Shown piece by piece: positions 1-7,572 of a stretch of DNA of 18,946 nt. The translations under genes and the position numbers were made by a program. Under the pieces are notes generated by a model, which worked only from the letters and a program-made list of their open reading frames with translations, was not told the DNA's origin and did no database searches. Numbering within the stretch: the first letter of the stretch is position 1; each line of letters begins with the position of its first letter. The stretch is from an uncultured Collinsella sp. (GTDB lineage Bacteria; Actinomycetota; Coriobacteriia; Coriobacteriales; Coriobacteriaceae): assembly GCA_902488525.1 (NCBI GenBank), contig CABTWP010000039.1, positions 1 through 18,946 of the forward strand, read 5' to 3'.

Positions 1-132
1 CAAAGCGGCATCAGCCCGTTTTTGCCGGAGCACCGCGAACTCTATATGCCGGACGGCCTGCATTACAGCCCGGCTGGCTATGAGCGCCTGGCGCATCGCA
101 TCGCCGCGGGCTTAGCCGCCGTTTGCCGTTAA
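1..132 (+). CDS. SGNH/GDSL-family hydrolase, C-terminal end (partial)
   Basis: Only the last 43 residues are in the window; the 5' part lies beyond the left edge. They read in frame 1 to a TAA stop. The segment PDGLHYSPAGYERLAHRIA carries the family's block V, in which Asp and His separated by two residues (D..H) supply two members of the Ser-Asp-His catalytic triad of SGNH esterases and lipases. The nucleophile Ser block is not visible. Such enzymes typically remove acyl groups from sugars or lipids. Lying upstream of a uronyl hydrolase, it could be a polysaccharide deacetylase-type esterase, but that is inference. The downstream inverted repeat at 147-184 may end its transcript. The family assignment rests on a short tail. 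Confidence 0.6.
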   Translation, partial: QSGISPFLPEHRELYMPDGLHYSPAGYERLAHRIAAGLAAVCR

Positions 133-146
133 AAGTCTGCCGTTCG

Positions 147-184
147 CGGGGAATATAGGGTTAACGTTCACCCTATATTCCCCG
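147..184. repeat. 38-bp inverted repeat with an operator-like core
   Basis: Arms 147-161 and 170-184 are perfectly complementary over 15 bp. The 8-base centre (TAACGTTC) is itself nearly palindromic, so the operator-like core at 159-172 sits on the symmetry axis. As RNA it would form a strong hairpin after the SGNH gene, but no T tract follows, so a classical terminator is uncertain. The 8-mer CGTTCGCG occurs on both sides (141-148 and 183-190) as a direct repeat. Confidence 0.75.
159..172. promoter_or_regulatory. Operator-like palindrome O1 upstream of the GH105-type gene
   Basis: GGTTAACGTTCACC differs by one base from the perfect palindrome GGTGAACGTTCACC found near 16153 and 18818. The central CG and 14-bp dyad are typical of LacI/GalR-family operators. 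Its centre (165.5) is 48.5 bp upstream of the proposed -10 (214-219). Confidence 0.7.
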
Positions 185-189
185 TTCGC

Positions 190-219
190 GTTACACTAGG
201 GTTAACGTTCACCTATCAT
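190..219 (+). promoter_or_regulatory. Putative promoter of the GH105-type gene with operator O2 in the spacer
   Basis: GTTACA (190-195, 4 of 6 to the -35 consensus), an 18-bp spacer and TATCAT (214-219, 5 of 6 to the -10 consensus). A second copy of GGTTAACGTTCACC lies at 200-213, filling the spacer, where a bound repressor would block polymerase. O1 and O2 centres are 41 bp apart, close to four helical turns, so cooperative or looped binding is plausible. The start codon follows at 240. Confidence 0.5.
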
Positions 220-239
220 TAACGTCAGAGGGGACAGCA

Positions 240-1478
240 ATGGGTTGCAATCAAATCCTGGACCGTTATATCGAGCAGTTGATCGAAACCTCTACGCCGC
301 AGGCGCCGGCCTGGAACATCGAAAAGCTCCGTGCCGGTAAGGAGAACACCTGGAACTATATCGACGGCTGCATGATCAAGGCGCTCATCGAGCTGTACGA
401 GATCACGGGTGAGCAGCGCTACCTGACGTTCGCCGACGACTACATCGATTTCTTTGTCCAGGACGACGGTACCATCAAACATTACAACCCCGAGGAGTAC
501 AACCTCGATAACGTTAATGCGGGCAAGACCCTCTACAAGCTCTATGACCTGGTGGGCAAGCCCAAGTATCGTGCGGCCATGGATACCATCTATCGTCAGC
601 TCGAAACCCAGCCGCGCACCAAAGAGGGCGTGTTTTGGCACAAGGCCGTCTACCCCAACCAGATCTGGCTCGACGGCATGTATATGGCACAGCCGTTCTA
701 CATGCAGTACGAGCTGAGTTTCCACAACCGTCGTGCCTGCTCAGATAGCTTCCATATGTTCCAGGTCGTGCACGACCTGATGCGCAACCCCCTCAATGGT
801 CTGTACTATCACGCTTACGACGCGAGCCGCAAGCAGTTCTGGTGCGACCCGGTCACCGGCCTTTCGGCTAACTTCTGGCTGCGCGCCGAGGGCTGGTTTG
901 CCATGGCGCTCATCGACACGTGGGAGCTTATGCCGCCTTCGATGTCGGCCGAGAAGGACGAGATCCGCAAGATGTTCCACGACCTGATTGACGCCATGCT
1001 GCCGTATCAGGACGAGAAGACCGGCATGTGGCATCAGGTCATCAACCTGCCCAATATCGCCCCCAACTACCTGGAGGAGTCGGGCAGCGCGATCTTTGCC
1101 AACGCCATCATGAAGGGCGTGCGTCTGGGCGTGTTGGGTGAGCGCTACTACCAGTACGGCCGCCGCGCCTTCGACGGCATCTGCGAGACCTGCCTTTCCG
1201 AGCACGATGGCCAGCTGGCGCTCGACAACATCTGCCTGGTTGCGGGCTTGGGAAACACCGCGCACCGCGAGGGCACGTTTGGTTACTACATGAGCGAGCC
1301 TATCGTCAAAAACGATGCGAAGGGCGTGGCGCCGCTGGTGCTTGCCTATATCGAGACCATGCATCACGACAAACTGGCCGGCAGGCACGACCCGCTTGCT
1401 CCCTCGGGCGTGTGCTCCATCGAGGACCCGTTTGGCGGATACACTCCGGGCATCAATGCCCGTAAGGGGTGTGAATAG
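240..1478 (+). CDS. GH105/GH88-type unsaturated uronyl (rhamnogalacturonyl) hydrolase
   Basis: A 412-residue protein resembling YteR/RhiN-type hydrolases. These cytoplasmic (alpha/alpha)6-barrel enzymes cleave the 4,5-unsaturated uronic acid from oligosaccharides made by pectin or glycosaminoglycan lyases. No signal peptide is seen, as expected. Family-like segments are YNLDNVNAGK (Asp90), IWLDGMYMAQPF (Asp145) and NFWLRAEGWFAMAL (about 211-224). Asp90 and Asp145 lie where YteR/UGL enzymes have their two important aspartates. Length is slightly above the usual ~375. A purine-rich RBS (AGAGGGG) precedes ATG240. Two operator copies lie upstream. The next gene starts one base after the stop, so the two are probably coupled. 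The product is unsaturated galacturonate or glucuronate, and the sequence alone does not decide which. GH88 is the alternative family label. Confidence 0.8.
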   Translation: MGCNQILDRYIEQLIETSTPQAPAWNIEKLRAGKENTWNYIDGCMIKALIELYEITGEQRYLTFADDYIDFFVQDDGTIKHYNPEEYNLDNVNAGKTLYKLYDLVGKPKYRAAMDTIYRQLETQPRTKEGVFWHKAVYPNQIWLDGMYMAQPFYMQYELSFHNRRACSDSFHMFQVVHDLMRNPLNGLYYHAYDASRKQFWCDPVTGLSANFWLRAEGWFAMALIDTWELMPPSMSAEKDEIRKMFHDLIDAMLPYQDEKTGMWHQVINLPNIAPNYLEESGSAIFANAIMKGVRLGVLGERYYQYGRRAFDGICETCLSEHDGQLALDNICLVAGLGNTAHREGTFGYYMSEPIVKNDAKGVAPLVLAYIETMHHDKLAGRHDPLAPSGVCSIEDPFGGYTPGINARKGCE

Positions 1479-1479
1479 C

Positions 1480-2385
1480 ATGGAGGCCATTACTCCGGGC
1501 GTACGTTTACACGACCTTCCGCAGGGGACCGTAGAGGAACGCATTTGCATGGCAGGAGAGCTGGGCTTTTCGTGCATTCAGCTGCCGAGCAAGGTACTCT
1601 ACGCATCGATGGGGATTGATCGAGTCGGCCTGACCAGCGAGCTTGCCAACCATTTGCGTGCGGTGCTCGACGAGGCGGGCATTTCGATTGCCGTGCTCGG
1701 CTGCTACAAGAATCTGGCGACGCCCGATCGACAACAGCTCATGGATAACATTGCCGAGTACGAGGCGTGCTTGAATTTTGCCCAGATGCTCGGCGGATGC
1801 CCGGTTGGCACCGAGACCGGTCGCCCCAATGCGCGGAACCGCGTTGCTGACGACCGTATGACCGATGAGGCACTCGAGGCTTTTATGGACGGGCTTACGT
1901 ATGTCTGCGAGCGCGCTGAGGCTATGGGCGGTCAGATTTTGATCGAGCCCGGCTGGAACGAGACGGTTAACACGCCCCAGCGTTGCCGCGAGGTGCTCGA
2001 GCGCGTGCCGAGCTCGGCGCTCGGAGTGATTTACGACCCGGTGTCGCTGCTGCACCCCAGCGTCGTTGACGATGCGCAGGAAATCACCGCGCGCATGCTC
2101 TACTTATGCGGCAGCAAGATCCGCGTGCTGCACGCCAAGGATTTTGAGGTCGTCGACAACGAGGACGAAGCCGGTTGGTGCGACGGTGCGGGTTCACGCC
2201 TGGTATGTCATGGCGTGGGCGAGACGGGGCGCTATGACTTTGAGCCCGTGGTGGCCTGGGCGGCTGCCGCCTGCCCTGGGATTCCTTGCGTGGTCGAGAA
2301 CAGTGTGCCGGCGACGGCGGCTGACTGCCTGGCGACACTCGAGCACATGTCCGCTCGCTGCGGGGCTTCGCATCGCGAGTTATAG
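1480..2385 (+). CDS. Sugar-phosphate isomerase/epimerase-like TIM-barrel protein
   Basis: A 301-residue protein of the xylose-isomerase-like/AP-endonuclease-2 TIM-barrel superfamily. Metal-ligand-type positions are visible as ILIEPGWNET (Glu), VIYDPVSLL (Asp), VLHAKDFE (His), and a late CVVEN (Glu), with GVGETGRYDF before it. These place it with sugar epimerases and isomerases; the substrate cannot be read from sequence. ATG1480 is preferred because AGGGGT lies about 9 bases upstream and the open frame further upstream only overlaps the previous gene. An in-frame GTG at 1471 is possible. The gene begins one base after the hydrolase stop, so it is almost certainly co-transcribed and should act on the released uronate or the remaining sugar. 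Confidence 0.75.
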   Translation: MEAITPGVRLHDLPQGTVEERICMAGELGFSCIQLPSKVLYASMGIDRVGLTSELANHLRAVLDEAGISIAVLGCYKNLATPDRQQLMDNIAEYEACLNFAQMLGGCPVGTETGRPNARNRVADDRMTDEALEAFMDGLTYVCERAEAMGGQILIEPGWNETVNTPQRCREVLERVPSSALGVIYDPVSLLHPSVVDDAQEITARMLYLCGSKIRVLHAKDFEVVDNEDEAGWCDGAGSRLVCHGVGETGRYDFEPVVAWAAAACPGIPCVVENSVPATAADCLATLEHMSARCGASHREL

Positions 2386-2424
2386 CATTGGCTTTTGCCG
2401 TGTCGGCAGATTGAGATTACCTGT

Positions 2425-2463
2425 ATGGGGGCGGCGGTGAAGGGTCTTTATCGTCGCCCCCAT
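2425..2463 (+). terminator. Stable hairpin between the epimerase-like and GltD-like genes
   Basis: Arms 2425-2436 and 2452-2463 form a 12-bp GC-rich stem with one G-T wobble and a 15-nt loop. No clean T tract follows (TTGGATTGCATT), so it is either an inefficient terminator of the uronyl hydrolase unit or a leader hairpin 15 bases before the RBS of the next gene. Confidence 0.45.
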
Positions 2464-2489
2464 TGGATTGCATTAAAAAGGGGAGTTGC

Positions 2490-3707
2490 GTGGCTATCCA
2501 CATTGTCGAAGAGGCGAATCGTTGCCTAGGTTGTAAAAGGGCGTTCTGTCAGATTAAGGGCTGCCCGGTTCAGACGCCTATTCCGCAGGTCATCGACCTG
2601 TTCAAACAGCGTCGTCTAGAAGAGGCGGGCGAGCTGCTGTTCCAGAACAATCCCATGAGCGCGGTCTGCTCCGTGGTGTGCAACCATTCGGGCCAGTGCG
2701 AGGGTGCTTGCATCCAGGGCCGCAAGGGCACACCCGTGCATTTTTCGAGCATCGAGCACTATATCTCGACAGCGTATTTGGATCGTAAGGAGTGGACGCC
2801 CGCGCCGTCGTGTGGCAAACAGGTTGCTGTGGTCGGTTCCGGTCCCGCCGGTATTACCGTGGCCATTAAGATGGCCCAGCTGGGCTGTGCCGTCACGGTA
2901 TTTGAACAGCGCCCCGAGATCGGCGGTGTGCTGGAATACGGTATCCCCGAGTTCCGCCTGCCCCGTGCGCTCGTACAAAAGTACCGTCACGTGATGTGCT
3001 CGCTTGGCGTGCGCGTGCGCCCCTCGACCACCATCGGTGGCGCGCTGCATATCGACGACCTGCTGCGCGACGGCTACGATGCGGTCTTTGTCGGTACCGG
3101 TACCTGGCGAGCTCGCAAGTTGGGTATTCCCGGCGAGTCGCGCGGCAACGTGCTGTTTGGTATCGATTACTTGGTCGATCCCTCGAGCGTGGCGATCGGA
3201 CAGAATGTGGCGGTCATCGGTGCCGGTAACGTGGCCATGGATGTGGCCCGCACGGCGCTGCGCTCGGGTGCTCGTAAGGTCACCGTGTATGCTCGATCGC
3301 GCCATATCTCTGCCATCGATGATGAGGTGGAGCTGACCGAGCTTGACGGTGCCGAGATTGTGTGCGGCAAGGCGATCTGCGCCATCGACGATAACGGTCC
3401 GGTGTTCGAGACGGCTATCTTTGACGAGGACAACAATGTGGTGGGCTACGAGGAAGAGCTCGACCATGCGTCTGCCGACACAGTTGTGATTGCGGCTTCG
3501 CAGGTGCCCAAGGACAAGCTTGTGCTTACGACGGGTGGCCTGGAGACCGACCATCGCGGCCTGCTTTCGGTCGACGAGAACGGCATGACCACCGTGCCCG
3601 GCGTCTTTGCCGCCGGCGATGTGGTTAACGGCCCGCTCACCGTGGTTCATGCCGTGGCAGGCGCCAAGCTCGCCGTCGAAGGCATGACTAGCTACCTGGG
3701 TCTCTAG
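2490..3707 (+). CDS. GltD/NfnL-like NAD(P)-dependent FeS flavoprotein oxidoreductase
   Basis: A 405-residue protein like the small subunit of glutamate synthase and its relatives (NfnL/SudA type). An N-terminal FeS domain has two cysteine groups (Cys12, 15, 20, 25 and Cys60, 64, 70, 74). The FAD Rossmann motif GSGPAG is at about 116-121, a second nucleotide-binding motif GAGNVAMD at about 244-251, and a C-terminal FAD segment AAGDVVNGP follows. It is shorter than GltD (about 470). No large glutamate synthase subunit is adjacent, so a role as an electron-transfer partner (NADPH/ferredoxin or sulfide type) is as likely as glutamate synthesis. GTG2490 is chosen because AAGGGGAG lies 4 bases upstream; a TTG at 2463 is also in frame but sits inside the hairpin. 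It converges with kdpE across a bidirectional terminator. Confidence 0.8.
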   Translation: MAIHIVEEANRCLGCKRAFCQIKGCPVQTPIPQVIDLFKQRRLEEAGELLFQNNPMSAVCSVVCNHSGQCEGACIQGRKGTPVHFSSIEHYISTAYLDRKEWTPAPSCGKQVAVVGSGPAGITVAIKMAQLGCAVTVFEQRPEIGGVLEYGIPEFRLPRALVQKYRHVMCSLGVRVRPSTTIGGALHIDDLLRDGYDAVFVGTGTWRARKLGIPGESRGNVLFGIDYLVDPSSVAIGQNVAVIGAGNVAMDVARTALRSGARKVTVYARSRHISAIDDEVELTELDGAEIVCGKAICAIDDNGPVFETAIFDEDNNVVGYEEELDHASADTVVIAASQVPKDKLVLTTGGLETDHRGLLSVDENGMTTVPGVFAAGDVVNGPLTVVHAVAGAKLAVEGMTSYLGL

Positions 3708-3813
3708 CCCATCCCATCCATCAGTTGCGGTGAAATACGGACTGTTTTGGCTGTCAAAAGCCTTATCTACTCCGTATTCCACCGCAACTTTTTTTGTGAG
3801 GTGGGCTAGAGAC
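3700..3813. repeat. 12-bp inverted repeat spanning both convergent stop codons
   Basis: The 12 bases at 3700-3711 are the exact reverse complement of 3802-3813. The left arm contains the TAG of the GltD-like gene and the right arm contains the TAG of kdpE. The terminator hairpin at 3724-3788 is nested inside, extending the possible base-paired structure to about 114 nt. Confidence 0.85.
3724..3795 (+). terminator. Repeated terminator hairpin element, copy 1
   Basis: Arms 3724-3741 and 3771-3788 form an 18-bp stem with one A-C mismatch, followed by seven T (3789-3795). The loop also contains a small GGCT/AGCC stem. Arms, loop and the flank after the T run are largely shared with the element at 12141-12210. 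It lies between convergent genes and probably ends the plus-strand transcript. No strong T run is seen for the minus strand. Confidence 0.85.
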
Positions 3814-4510
3814 GCTGCATGCGGTACCCGACACCCATGTGCGTCTGAATCATCTTGGGGTGAGAGGGGTCTGCCTCGATCTTCTTGCGCAGGGTGCGCA
3901 TGAACACGCGCAGGCTCGCCAGATCGCTGTCCCAGCTCGTGCCCCATATCTCGCGGGTGATGAAGGTGTGGGTGAGCACCTTGTCGACGTTTTTCGCCAA
4001 AAGGACGAGTAATTTGTACTCGGTTGGGGTGAGCGAGAGCTCGTGTCCGTCCTTCGTCGCGTATCCCGCGGCGTAGTCGATATGCAGCGGACCGTTGTCG
4101 AACGTGCTCGCTTCTGTCGACTCGCTCGACGCCATCGAGGAGCGCCTCAAATTCGCACGGACGCGCGCGAGCAACTCATCCACAGAAAAGGGCTTGGTGA
4201 GGTAGTCGTCTGCCCCTGCGTCAAGTGCTGCAATCTTGTCGGAATCTTCGGTGCGCGCCGAAATGACGATAATGGGGACTGCCGACCAGCTTCGGATCTT
4301 CGTGATGACCTCGATACCGTCAATGTCGGGAAGGCCGAGGTCGAGCATGATGAGGCTGGGGCCGTGCGACACCGCATCCATGATGGCGGCCTGGCCGTTG
4401 CAAACCTTGCTCACGACATAGCCGTGGAGGTCAAGCGCGGTCGAAACGAGGTTTTGAACGGTCAGGTCATCTTCGACCAGGAGGATACGTGGCTTAGCGG
4501 CATTATTCAT
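3806..4510 (-). CDS. kdpE: KdpE, response regulator of the K+ uptake system
   Basis: A 234-residue OmpR/PhoB-type regulator. The receiver domain shows acidic Glu14 and Asp15, phosphoacceptor Asp57 (IMLDLGLPD), Ser84 (IVISAR) and Lys106 (TKPF). The C-terminal winged helix has ELSLTPTEYKLL (about 157-168), RVFMRTLRKKIE and GVGYRM. It is expected to be phosphorylated by KdpD and to activate kdpFABC when K+ is low or turgor falls. The start is MNNAAKPRILLVEDD; ATG4510 overlaps the kdpD stop by 8 bases, implying translational coupling. A longer upstream frame exists but only reads kdpD out of frame. Length is normal for the family. Confidence 0.95.
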   Translation of the reverse strand: MNNAAKPRILLVEDDLTVQNLVSTALDLHGYVVSKVCNGQAAIMDAVSHGPSLIMLDLGLPDIDGIEVITKIRSWSAVPIIVISARTEDSDKIAALDAGADDYLTKPFSVDELLARVRANLRRSSMASSESTEASTFDNGPLHIDYAAGYATKDGHELSLTPTEYKLLVLLAKNVDKVLTHTFITREIWGTSWDSDLASLRVFMRTLRKKIEADPSHPKMIQTHMGVGYRMQRL

Positions 4511-7238
4511 GAATCTCGATCTCCTCGGCGGGCAGGGTAAAACGGAAGACGGCCCCATGGGGGTGGTTGTCGCGAACTTCGATGACGCCGCCATGCGCCT
4601 CCACGATGGAGCGGCAGAGCGACAGCCCAAGGCCGATGCTTCGACGCGAATCCACGGGCCGCGTATTGCTTGAGGTGAAGAAGCGCTCAAAGATATGAGG
4701 TTTGTCGCAGTCTGCCACACCCGGCCCATCGTCTGCGACGTCCACCACGATGAACGCACCCTCGCGACATGCGCTGATGGTGACAGTCGAGTCCTCGGGC
4801 GTGTATTTGAAGGCGTTCATGATGAGATTCGTAAGCACCTGCATGATGAGATGGGCGTCGATGCGTACCAGCAGGATGTCGTCAGTGTGGTCGATGGTGA
4901 CGGTACGTCCATGCGATGCTTGGGCGACATGGCTGAGGGCGGCCTCGATGACCTCGTCGATGAGCTCGGATGTTAAGTTGAGGCGAATGGTGCCGTCCTC
5001 GACGCGTGTGATGGCGAGGAGGTTCTCCACGGTATCGATAAGCCAGAGGGAATCGTCGTAGATGGCATCGGCAAGATCGCAGCGTTGTTCGAGGCTGAGC
5101 TTCTCGTCTCTCTTCCGAAGGATTGCCGCAGATCCGGATATAGCCGTGAGGGGCGTCCTCAAATCGTGGCCGATGGAGCGCAAAAGGTTGGCGCGCAGCT
5201 GCTCGTTTTTCGCTAAGACCGCAGCCTCTTCGCGCTCTTGCGCCGCCCGGTCGCTTTCGAGCGCCAAGGCGCATTCACCTACGATAGATAGGACGATCGA
5301 ATGCTCGAAGGCTTCGATCTCGCGCCTCTCCAGGGCGATGCCGATGACACCGAATACCTTGTCGCCGGTGCGAACCGCGAGGTAGAGACAGCGCGCCTCA
5401 GGCAGGGTCCGCGTGCTTGCGCCCGCGCGCTTGTTGTTGGTGTAGGTCCAGGTTGCAACGGCGCGCTCGTAGTCGGTGAGCAGCGACGCGGATCGGTTTT
5501 CGGTGTCAGCGGACTCATAGAGCGCCTTGCCGAGCGTGCCGTGTTCGGCGGTGTAGAAGACCACGTCGAGTTTTAGCAGTTTGATGAGTTGGTTCATGGC
5601 GACGCGGGCGCACTCCTCCGCGCTATGGGCTTGCTGCAAGAGCTGGTTCGTTTCGAGGAGTACGCGCGTTTTGAATGCGTTCTCGGCGGAGGTACGGGCG
5701 TTGTCGGCGATGCGCGCAGTTAACTCGCCGGCGACCATAGCGGTAGCGAACATGATGCCGAACGTGACCAGATAGCTTCGGTCGTAGCTGGCGAGCGAAA
5801 ACAGAGGCGTGACGAAGCAGAAGTTGTAAAGCACTACAGAGAGCACGCTCGATACGATCGTGCAGATACGCCCCGTCGTGGTGACGGCGGTCAGCAGGGC
5901 CGTGAGGATATAGAGGGATATGATGCTGGAATCGGCAAATCCCAGATGGCGGAAAGCCGTGCCGATCGCCGTGGCGACAAGAGAGAGGGCCAGCGTGCGA
6001 AGCACGTTTCGGCTGCTGGGCGGCTGCAGGGCGAGTGCACGGCGGCGTCCTTTGGACCGGGAGGGCGGAGTCGACTGGTCTGGAATGATGTAAATGTCGA
6101 GGTTCGGGGCGAATGTTATGAGCTGTTCTACGAGAGATTTGCGGCCGAAGAGGGCCTGACGGACGCTGCTGCGCTCGCCCGTGCGCCCCATGACGATCTT
6201 CGAAATACCCGACAGGCGCGCGAACTCGGAGATCTGAAACGCGATGTCGTCGCCATAGACGGTTTCCATATGTGCTCCGAGCTGCTCGGCTAGGGCGATA
6301 TTGGCTGCAAGCTTGGTGCGCTCATCATCGCTCATGGCTTGCGTGCGCGGGCTCTCTACGAACAGGGCGACGAGCTCGCTGCGAAACGCTTTCGCCATGC
6401 GTGCGGCGGCACGGACGATGCGGGGATTGGTCGGCGCCGGGGAGACACAGACTAAGATACGCTCCCTGGTGTAGTAGTCACGGTTTCCCAGCACGCGTGC
6501 GGCGTCTGTGAGGTGACCGGTGCGATCGGCGCAGCGGCGCAGCGCGATTTCTCGGAGTGCGGTGAGGTTCTCGACGGTAAAAAAATGCTGTTGCGCTCGG
6601 TCGGCTTGTGCGGGACGGTAGACGAGGCCGGCGCGAAGGCGCTCAAGTAGGTCTTCGGGCTCTATGTCGACGAGCTCGACCTGGTCGGCATCATCGAAGA
6701 TACGGTCGGGGATTCGTTCGCTCACGACAACGCCGGTGATGGATGCAACCATGTCGTTTAGGCTCTCGATATGCTGAACGTTCACGGTCGTATAGACGTC
6801 GATGCCCGCATGTAGAAGTTCCTCGACGTCTTGATAGCGTTTGTCGTGGCGAGACCCCGGCGCATTCGTATGGGCGAGCTCGTCGACAAGGATGAGCTGA
6901 GGGGCGCGTTCGATAGCCGCATCTAGATCGAACTCGCTGAGCGCAATGCCGTTGTGCTCGATGAGTTTACAGGGCACGTTCTCAAGCCCTTGTGCAAGAT
7001 GGGCGGTTGCCGGACGTTCGTGCGGCTCGATGTACCCCGCGACGACGTCGACACCTCGCCGCTTGGCGGCGTGGGCGGCTTGAAGCATCGCATAGGTTTT
7101 GCCTGCGCCGGCAGCGTAGCCAAAGAAAATCTTGAGGTGTCCCCGGCTGGTTCGAGCGTCATCGGCGACCTCGTCTTTCTCAATTGCCTTGAGGATGAGG
7201 TCTGGATTGACGCGAGTGTCCGATGCGTCGCGCTGCAT
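4503..7238 (-). CDS. kdpD: KdpD, K+-sensing sensor histidine kinase
   Basis: A 911-residue protein with the full KdpD architecture. An N-terminal KdpD domain has Walker A GYAAGAGKT (40-48) and Walker B LILVDELAHTN (about 115-125). A USP-like domain covers about 258-385. Four membrane helices lie at about 413-505, followed by a GAF-like region (about 520-665). The HisKA motif SIGHDLRTPL carries phosphoacceptor His691. The HATPase domain has the N-box at Asn804/Asn808, DGPG at 837-840 and IGLGLSL at about 868-874. ATG7238 is chosen because AGAAAGG lies about 8 bases upstream; an open frame continues 32 residues further without a comparable RBS. It senses K+/ionic signals at the membrane and phosphorylates KdpE, whose start overlaps the kdpD stop. 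It diverges from kdpFABC. Confidence 0.96.
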   Translation of the reverse strand: MQRDASDTRVNPDLILKAIEKDEVADDARTSRGHLKIFFGYAAGAGKTYAMLQAAHAAKRRGVDVVAGYIEPHERPATAHLAQGLENVPCKLIEHNGIALSEFDLDAAIERAPQLILVDELAHTNAPGSRHDKRYQDVEELLHAGIDVYTTVNVQHIESLNDMVASITGVVVSERIPDRIFDDADQVELVDIEPEDLLERLRAGLVYRPAQADRAQQHFFTVENLTALREIALRRCADRTGHLTDAARVLGNRDYYTRERILVCVSPAPTNPRIVRAAARMAKAFRSELVALFVESPRTQAMSDDERTKLAANIALAEQLGAHMETVYGDDIAFQISEFARLSGISKIVMGRTGERSSVRQALFGRKSLVEQLITFAPNLDIYIIPDQSTPPSRSKGRRRALALQPPSSRNVLRTLALSLVATAIGTAFRHLGFADSSIISLYILTALLTAVTTTGRICTIVSSVLSVVLYNFCFVTPLFSLASYDRSYLVTFGIMFATAMVAGELTARIADNARTSAENAFKTRVLLETNQLLQQAHSAEECARVAMNQLIKLLKLDVVFYTAEHGTLGKALYESADTENRSASLLTDYERAVATWTYTNNKRAGASTRTLPEARCLYLAVRTGDKVFGVIGIALERREIEAFEHSIVLSIVGECALALESDRAAQEREEAAVLAKNEQLRANLLRSIGHDLRTPLTAISGSAAILRKRDEKLSLEQRCDLADAIYDDSLWLIDTVENLLAITRVEDGTIRLNLTSELIDEVIEAALSHVAQASHGRTVTIDHTDDILLVRIDAHLIMQVLTNLIMNAFKYTPEDSTVTISACREGAFIVVDVADDGPGVADCDKPHIFERFFTSSNTRPVDSRRSIGLGLSLCRSIVEAHGGVIEVRDNHPHGAVFRFTLPAEEIEIHE

Positions 7239-7482
7239 AGCGTAGCCTTTCTGAAGCGTTGTCCATGCGTGCATACGCGGTGAAGACGCCACTGTATGCT
7301 CGCGAGGTCGAGTATAGGCGCACTGCAGCCGCAATAGTGCTTTCTACCTGCATTTTTACGGCATCTTAAGGACGTGGGCCCCGGCCCTCACGCCTCTTTA
7401 ATCCCTAGAAGCGTTTACTGTCCCCAGACGCTTGCGAGAGCAGGCGTCCGAGACATCGGACCGCGCGTGAAAGGGGCGGTAA
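7239..7482. promoter_or_regulatory. kdpD/kdpFABC divergent intergenic region with hairpin-rich kdpF leader
   Basis: This 244-bp stretch must hold both promoters. TATACT on the minus strand (7316-7311) is a good -10 candidate for kdpD, although no convincing -35 was found. A T-rich CATTTTTACG at 7351-7360 is a weak KdpE-site candidate for kdpFABC. Before kdpF the plus strand can form AAGCGT/ACGCTT (7409-7414 with 7428-7433) or, exclusively, GACGC/GCGTC (7427-7431 with 7444-7448), and also GTCCGA/TCGGAC (7446-7451 with 7456-7461). The kdpF RBS (AAGGGG, 7472-7476 region) follows. Confidence 0.4.
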
Positions 7483-7569
7483 ATGGACATCCTCAGTCCC
7501 ATCATCGGAGTCGTCTGCATTGGACTCTTTATCTATTACATCTACATTCTGATGAGGAGTGATTCGTAA
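7483..7569 (+). CDS. kdpF: KdpF, small stabilising subunit of the K+ pump
   Basis: A 28-residue peptide, MDILSPIIGVVCIGLFIYYI followed by a short polar tail ending RSDS. It is one hydrophobic helix, matching KdpF in size, composition and position as first gene of kdpFABC. In the family it binds at the KdpA/KdpB interface and stabilises the complex. AAGGGG lies 6-7 bases before ATG7483. The stop TAA7567-7569 is three bases before the kdpA ATG, so the two are coupled; the kdpA RBS (GAGGAG, 7554-7559) lies inside kdpF. Confidence 0.88.
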   Translation: MDILSPIIGVVCIGLFIYYIYILMRSDS

Positions 7570-7572
7570 ACT

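Noticed and set aside
2616..3947. 443-residue open frame on the minus strand opposite the GltD-like gene
   Set aside because: Its protein has no recognisable motif, is rich in His/Gly/Asp as expected of an antisense shadow in GC-rich DNA, and spans a terminator. The plus-strand gene has clear FeS and nucleotide motifs.
6775..6784. TGAACGTTCA palindrome inside kdpD
   Set aside because: It encodes part of the conserved TVNVQH motif of KdpD, has no promoter nearby and lacks the GG/CC flanks of the other copies. Coincidence is the simpler explanation.
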